Part shown: piece by piece, positions 30,075 through 33,223 of the stretch
How the letters are laid out: the number at the start of each line of letters is the position of its first letter
Numbering within the stretch: the stretch's first letter is position 1
Source of the DNA: JBNKFQ01 sp050289385
GTDB lineage: Bacteria > Pseudomonadota > Gammaproteobacteria > Pseudomonadales > Porticoccaceae
Assembly (NCBI GenBank): GCA_050289385.1
Contig: JBNKFQ010000313.1
Location: forward strand, 1 to 33,223
Direction: 5' to 3'
Length of the DNA stretch: 33,223 nt
Notes under the pieces: model-generated
What the model was told of the DNA's origin: nothing
The model's database searches: none
What the model saw: the letters and a program-made list of their open reading frames with translations, nothing else
Translations under genes and position numbers: made by a program

Positions 30075-31538
30075 GTGAGTCCAAAAATCGCTTCCCCAAA
30101 AATGGAACCTGGAACCCGCAATTCAGGTCCCTCTCTCGTGTGGTTTCGCAATGACTTGCGCGCCGCTGACAATTCTGCGCTGTGGAACGCCGCGCAAGAT
30201 GGCCCGGTGATCGCCTGTTTTCTGATCACACCGACCCAGTGGCAGCAACATGATATGGCCGACTGCCGGGCCGGTTTTTTGTTACGCAACCTGAAAGAAT
30301 TGCGGGCTTCCCTGAAAAGTTTGGGTATACCAATGATTGTCCAGTCTGTTTCAACGTTTGCTGACGCACCGGGCGCTTTGCTTGCCATTGCGCAGCAACA
30401 TCAGTGCAGGGAGGTCTGCTGGAATAACGAATACCCTCTGGATGAAACGCGGCGCGACAGGAATTGTGAGCAAACACTTGCTGGCGCCGGTTTGCGGGTG
30501 AGACGCTTTCACGATGCCCTGATTGCACCGCCGGGTATGGTAGTGCGTAAAGATGGCGGTGCCTTCAAGGTGTTTACGCCGTTCAAAAATGCCTGGTTAC
30601 GTCTGTTGCACGATGAGGGTCTGCCCGACGTATTACCAGCCCCAAAAGCGCAGTCGTATATCAATTGTCGATTGGGCGCTATCCCGTCGTCATTGCCGGA
30701 GTTTCCCGGCCAGCCGTCTATCGCCAAAACCTGGCCTGCTGGCGAAGCAGAGGCTCAGCGTCGGCTTGCCGAATTCACCGGGCAAGCGGTAAAGAGCTAT
30801 CACGAACAGCGGGATTTTCCCTCTGTGTCGGGTACGTCGGGATTGTCGCCGTACCTTGCGGCGGGCAGTGTATCGCCACGCCAGTGTTTGCATGCCTGTT
30901 TGTCAGTCAATCGCGGCGAGTTTGACTCGGGTAACCAGGGCGTGCAAACCTGGTTGAACGAGTTGATCTGGCGCGAGTTTTATCAGCACATCGTTGTGGC
31001 ATTTCCACATATCTGCAAGCACAAACCCTTTTTGCCACAGACAGAGAACATTCCCTGGCGCAAGGCAGACAGCGATTTTCAGCGCTGGTGTGAAGGGCGA
31101 ACGGGCGTGCCAATCGTAGATGCCGGTATGCGCGAATTGCTGAAAACCGGCTGGATGCACAATCGCGTGCGGATGATTGTGGCGATGTTTCTCAGTAAAA
31201 ATCTGTTGATTGACTGGCGACGAGGCGAACGGTTTTTTATGCGCCACCTGATCGACGGCGATTTTGCTGCCAATAATGGCGGTTGGCAGTGGAGCGCTTC
31301 CACTGGCACGGATGCCGCACCGTATTTCCGTATATTCAACCCGTTTAGTCAGTCTGTCAGGTTTGATCGAGACGGTGAATATGTTTACCGCCATGTCCCG
31401 GAACTTCGTTCCGTTCCCTCCAGGTATTTGCATGATCCAGACAAACTGGCAGCCAATCGACCAGACGATTACCCGGCCATGATTGTTGACCTGAAATTGT
31501 CCCGGCAACAGGCAATAGAAGTATTTAAACGGTTGTAA
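30075..31538 (+). CDS. phr: Deoxyribodipyrimidine photolyase (class I CPD type)
   Basis: Splits UV-induced pyrimidine dimers with blue light, FADH and an antenna chromophore. Antenna domain: SLVWFRNDLRAADNSAL. FAD domain: VSGTSGLSPYLAAGSVSP, TWLNELIWREFYQHI, the GRTGVPIVDAGMRELLKTGWMHNRVRM block, LIDWRRGERFF and NNGGWQWSASTGTDAAPYFRIFNP, all as in E. coli PhrB. The start is unclear. GTG 30075 has GGAA from the last heptad unit 6 nt upstream; ATG 30102 has no ribosome binding site; TTG 30063 lies inside the repeat. The homologous part begins near residue 20, so any of these works. Confidence 0.93.
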   Translation: MSPKIASPKMEPGTRNSGPSLVWFRNDLRAADNSALWNAAQDGPVIACFLITPTQWQQHDMADCRAGFLLRNLKELRASLKSLGIPMIVQSVSTFADAPGALLAIAQQHQCREVCWNNEYPLDETRRDRNCEQTLAGAGLRVRRFHDALIAPPGMVVRKDGGAFKVFTPFKNAWLRLLHDEGLPDVLPAPKAQSYINCRLGAIPSSLPEFPGQPSIAKTWPAGEAEAQRRLAEFTGQAVKSYHEQRDFPSVSGTSGLSPYLAAGSVSPRQCLHACLSVNRGEFDSGNQGVQTWLNELIWREFYQHIVVAFPHICKHKPFLPQTENIPWRKADSDFQRWCEGRTGVPIVDAGMRELLKTGWMHNRVRMIVAMFLSKNLLIDWRRGERFFMRHLIDGDFAANNGGWQWSASTGTDAAPYFRIFNPFSQSVRFDRDGEYVYRHVPELRSVPSRYLHDPDKLAANRPDDYPAMIVDLKLSRQQAIEVFKRL

Positions 31539-31716
31539 GGGCCATAAGCTTCCTTCCTTGTTGCTCACATATTCGGTGGCAGTTTTGTCGGGTCAAATTC
31601 ATAAAAGCTCATGGCGACCTTTGAATCGCGGACGACCAGACAGGCCGGTATTATGGTTGGTCTTCAGTTACAATACGCGCCCTTTGTTCATGATTAACTG
31701 CAACAGGTAGCGGTGA

Positions 31717-33039
31717 ATGTCCGGAAAAGTTGGTTTTATCAGTCTCGGTTGCCCAAAGGCCCTGGTGGATTCCGAGCGGATTCTTACCCAGCTCAAGCTG
31801 GACGGTTACGACGTATCGCCAACTTATCAGGGTGCGGATGTTGTTGTGGTAAATACCTGTGGCTTTCTGGACAGCGCCAAACAGGAATCGCTGGACGCTA
31901 TTGGTGAGGCGATGGCTGAAAATGGCAAGGTTATCGTCACCGGCTGCATGGGCGTGGATGAGCAAGAGATTCGTGCGGCGCATCCCGATGTTTTAGCGGT
32001 CACTGGCCCACATCAGTACGAAGCAACGGTCAGTGCTGTGCACGACTGGACTCCCCCTGCCAGGGAGTACGATCCTTACACCGACTTGGTGCCGTCGCAG
32101 GGGATAAAACTAACCCCGCGGCATTATGCTTATCTGAAGATATCGGAAGGCTGCAACCACCGTTGCTCATTTTGCATAATTCCGTCCTTGCGGGGTGATT
32201 TGGTGAGCCGCCCGGTGGGTGATGTGCTGGATGAAGCTGAGCGGCTGGTTAATGCGGGTGTAAAAGAGTTGCTGGTGATCTCTCAAGACACCAGTGCTTA
32301 CGGTGTCGATCTGAAATTTCGCACGGGCTTCTGGCAGGGCCGGCCGGTTAAAACCCATATGCAACAGCTTTGCGAAGAGCTGGGCAATATGGGGGTATGG
32401 GTTCGGTTGCATTATGTTTATCCCTATCCGCATGTCGACAACGTTATTCCCCTGATGGCAGAAGGCAAAATATTGCCCTACCTGGATATTCCCTTTCAGC
32501 ATGCCAGTCCGGGCGTGTTGAAAGCGATGAGGCGTCCGGCTAATGAAGAAAAGGTGCTGGATCGTATTCGTGGCTGGCGCGAGATATGTCCTGAGCTGGC
32601 GCTGCGCAGTACATTTATTGTCGGTTTTCCCGGCGAAACAGAAAAAGATTTTGAGTATCTTCTGAACTGGATGGAAGAGGCCCAAATTGATCGCGCTGGT
32701 TGTTTCAAATACGAAGCAGTTGATGGCGCCAAAGCCAATGAGTTACCCGATGCAGTACCCGAGGAGGTCAAGCAGGAGCGCTGGGATCGCTTTATGCAAG
32801 CTCAACAAAAAGTCAGTGCCGAACGAATGCGAGACAAAGTCGGTACAGAGATTGATGTGTTGATCGACGAAGTTGACGACGAAGGCGCCATCGGCCGCTC
32901 CAAAGCGGACGCACCGGAAATCGACGGCAGTGTATACCTGAATGGCGATACTGATGTCAGTCCCGGTGATATCGTGCGTGCGCGGGTCGAAGAGGCAGAG
33001 GAATATGACCTCTGGGCGAGTCGTGTAACAAACGACTGA
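31717..33039 (+). CDS. rimO: Ribosomal protein S12 methylthiotransferase
   Basis: A radical-SAM enzyme that adds a methylthio group to an Asp of ribosomal protein uS12. The 440-residue protein is full length. The N-terminal UPF0004 cluster uses Cys12, Cys48 and Cys77 (GCPKALVDSE, VNTCGF, TGCMG). The radical-SAM cluster is Cys146, Cys150 and Cys153 (SEGCNHRCSFCIIPSLRG), with the RGDLVSRP block typical of RimO rather than MiaB. A TRAM domain ends the protein. AGGTAG lies upstream of ATG 31717. The 178-nt gap after the photolyase gene shows no clear signal beyond a weak TACAAT at 31669. Confidence 0.96.
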   Translation: MSGKVGFISLGCPKALVDSERILTQLKLDGYDVSPTYQGADVVVVNTCGFLDSAKQESLDAIGEAMAENGKVIVTGCMGVDEQEIRAAHPDVLAVTGPHQYEATVSAVHDWTPPAREYDPYTDLVPSQGIKLTPRHYAYLKISEGCNHRCSFCIIPSLRGDLVSRPVGDVLDEAERLVNAGVKELLVISQDTSAYGVDLKFRTGFWQGRPVKTHMQQLCEELGNMGVWVRLHYVYPYPHVDNVIPLMAEGKILPYLDIPFQHASPGVLKAMRRPANEEKVLDRIRGWREICPELALRSTFIVGFPGETEKDFEYLLNWMEEAQIDRAGCFKYEAVDGAKANELPDAVPEEVKQERWDRFMQAQQKVSAERMRDKVGTEIDVLIDEVDDEGAIGRSKADAPEIDGSVYLNGDTDVSPGDIVRARVEEAEEYDLWASRVTND

Positions 33040-33079
33040 AAAATATTTGTTTTTCGACTCTGGTTGATTTCGACTGTCC

Positions 33080-33149
33080 TTCCAACTTCCAACTTCCAAC
33101 TTCCAACTTCCAACTTCCAACTTCCAACTTCCAACTTCCAACTTCCAAC
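33080..33149 (-). repeat. Heptad array 7: ten perfect tandem copies
   Basis: Ten identical copies of TTCCAAC in a row, 40 nt after the rimO stop (GTTGGAA on the other strand, the unit type of the arrays at 13231 and 30027). Perfect identity over 70 bp suggests recent expansion, probably by slippage. No partner arm is seen in the remaining 74 nt of the window, but one could lie beyond the edge or in the rimO-proximal side. Confidence 0.9.
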
Positions 33150-33223
33150 TTTCAGCCAAGGTTGTACAAGTCCTGTAGGCCCCAAAAGACTATTTGGGTC
33201 ACACACAAAAATAAATATAACCA

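Noticed and set aside
33181..33198. CCCAAA/TTTGGG inverted repeat near the window end.
   Set aside because: A 6-bp stem without a T-run is easily due to chance.
32743..33206. Minus-strand reading frames full of repeated SWKLEVG-type residues over 33080-33149.
   Set aside because: They are translations of the 7-bp tandem array (7 nt times 3 gives a 7-residue period) with no start signal or homology. The DNA repeat is the real feature.
1..33223. tRNA, rRNA or riboswitch genes.
   Set aside because: No cloverleaf, rRNA segment or known riboswitch consensus was seen when reading the gaps between genes.

Overview
The window reads as chromosomal DNA of a gammaproteobacterium, probably of the Cellvibrionales or a relative near Pseudomonas. 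The main reason is the order proA-nadD-rsfS-rlmH-mrdA-rodA-mltB-rlpA-dacA-ybeD-(lipB-lipA), the arrangement known from Pseudomonas and its relatives. Nearly all conserved genes are on the + strand. The taxonomic call is inference; there is no rRNA or other marker here.

Layout. 1-4.7 kb: a 100-bp imperfect palindrome, then a tightly packed operon of a DUF1592/DUF1588 protein with one CxxCH motif, a Tat-exported DUF1552 protein and a secreted COG4315-type repeat protein. 4.7-10.1 kb: an AP2-domain DNA-binding protein with its own promoter, a D-2-hydroxyacid dehydrogenase (- strand), an MMPL/RND transporter and a LON-domain protein. 10.3-20.3 kb: proline synthesis (proA), NAD synthesis (nadD), ribosome factors (rsfS, rlmH), and the elongation/peptidoglycan set (mrdA, rodA, mltB, rlpA, dacA), ending in ybeD. 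20.3-26.4 kb: an accessory block separating ybeD from lipB. It holds an IS91-family transposase relic, a wrecked TonB-dependent receptor, a - strand operon (flavin reductase, M20 peptidase, DUF1611/DgcN-like ATPase-fold protein), and a REP-associated tyrosine transposase (RAYT) with its flanking repeats. 26.5-33 kb: lipB-lipA (lipoate synthesis), a methyltransferase, a RhuM-Fic fusion, a photolyase and rimO.

The most unusual content is a family of intergenic elements built from 7-bp units. Seven loci (4690, 11561, 12658, 13231, 19884, 30027, 33080) carry arrays of heptamers of the type GTCGGAA, GTCGCAC or GTTGGAA. Four of them are paired: two inverted heptamer arms flank a core, and three of these share a conserved core segment (GCCGAGC..AGCAATGG..CGAATC). 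Five of the seven start 0-3 nt after a stop codon. One lies inside the 5' end of nadD and is translated. I do not recognise a described family with this architecture.

Second, the block between ybeD and lipB is bounded on the right by a degenerate second copy of the last codons of ybeD (26356-26382). This suggests that the block entered at the ybeD 3' end and left or created a duplicated gene end.
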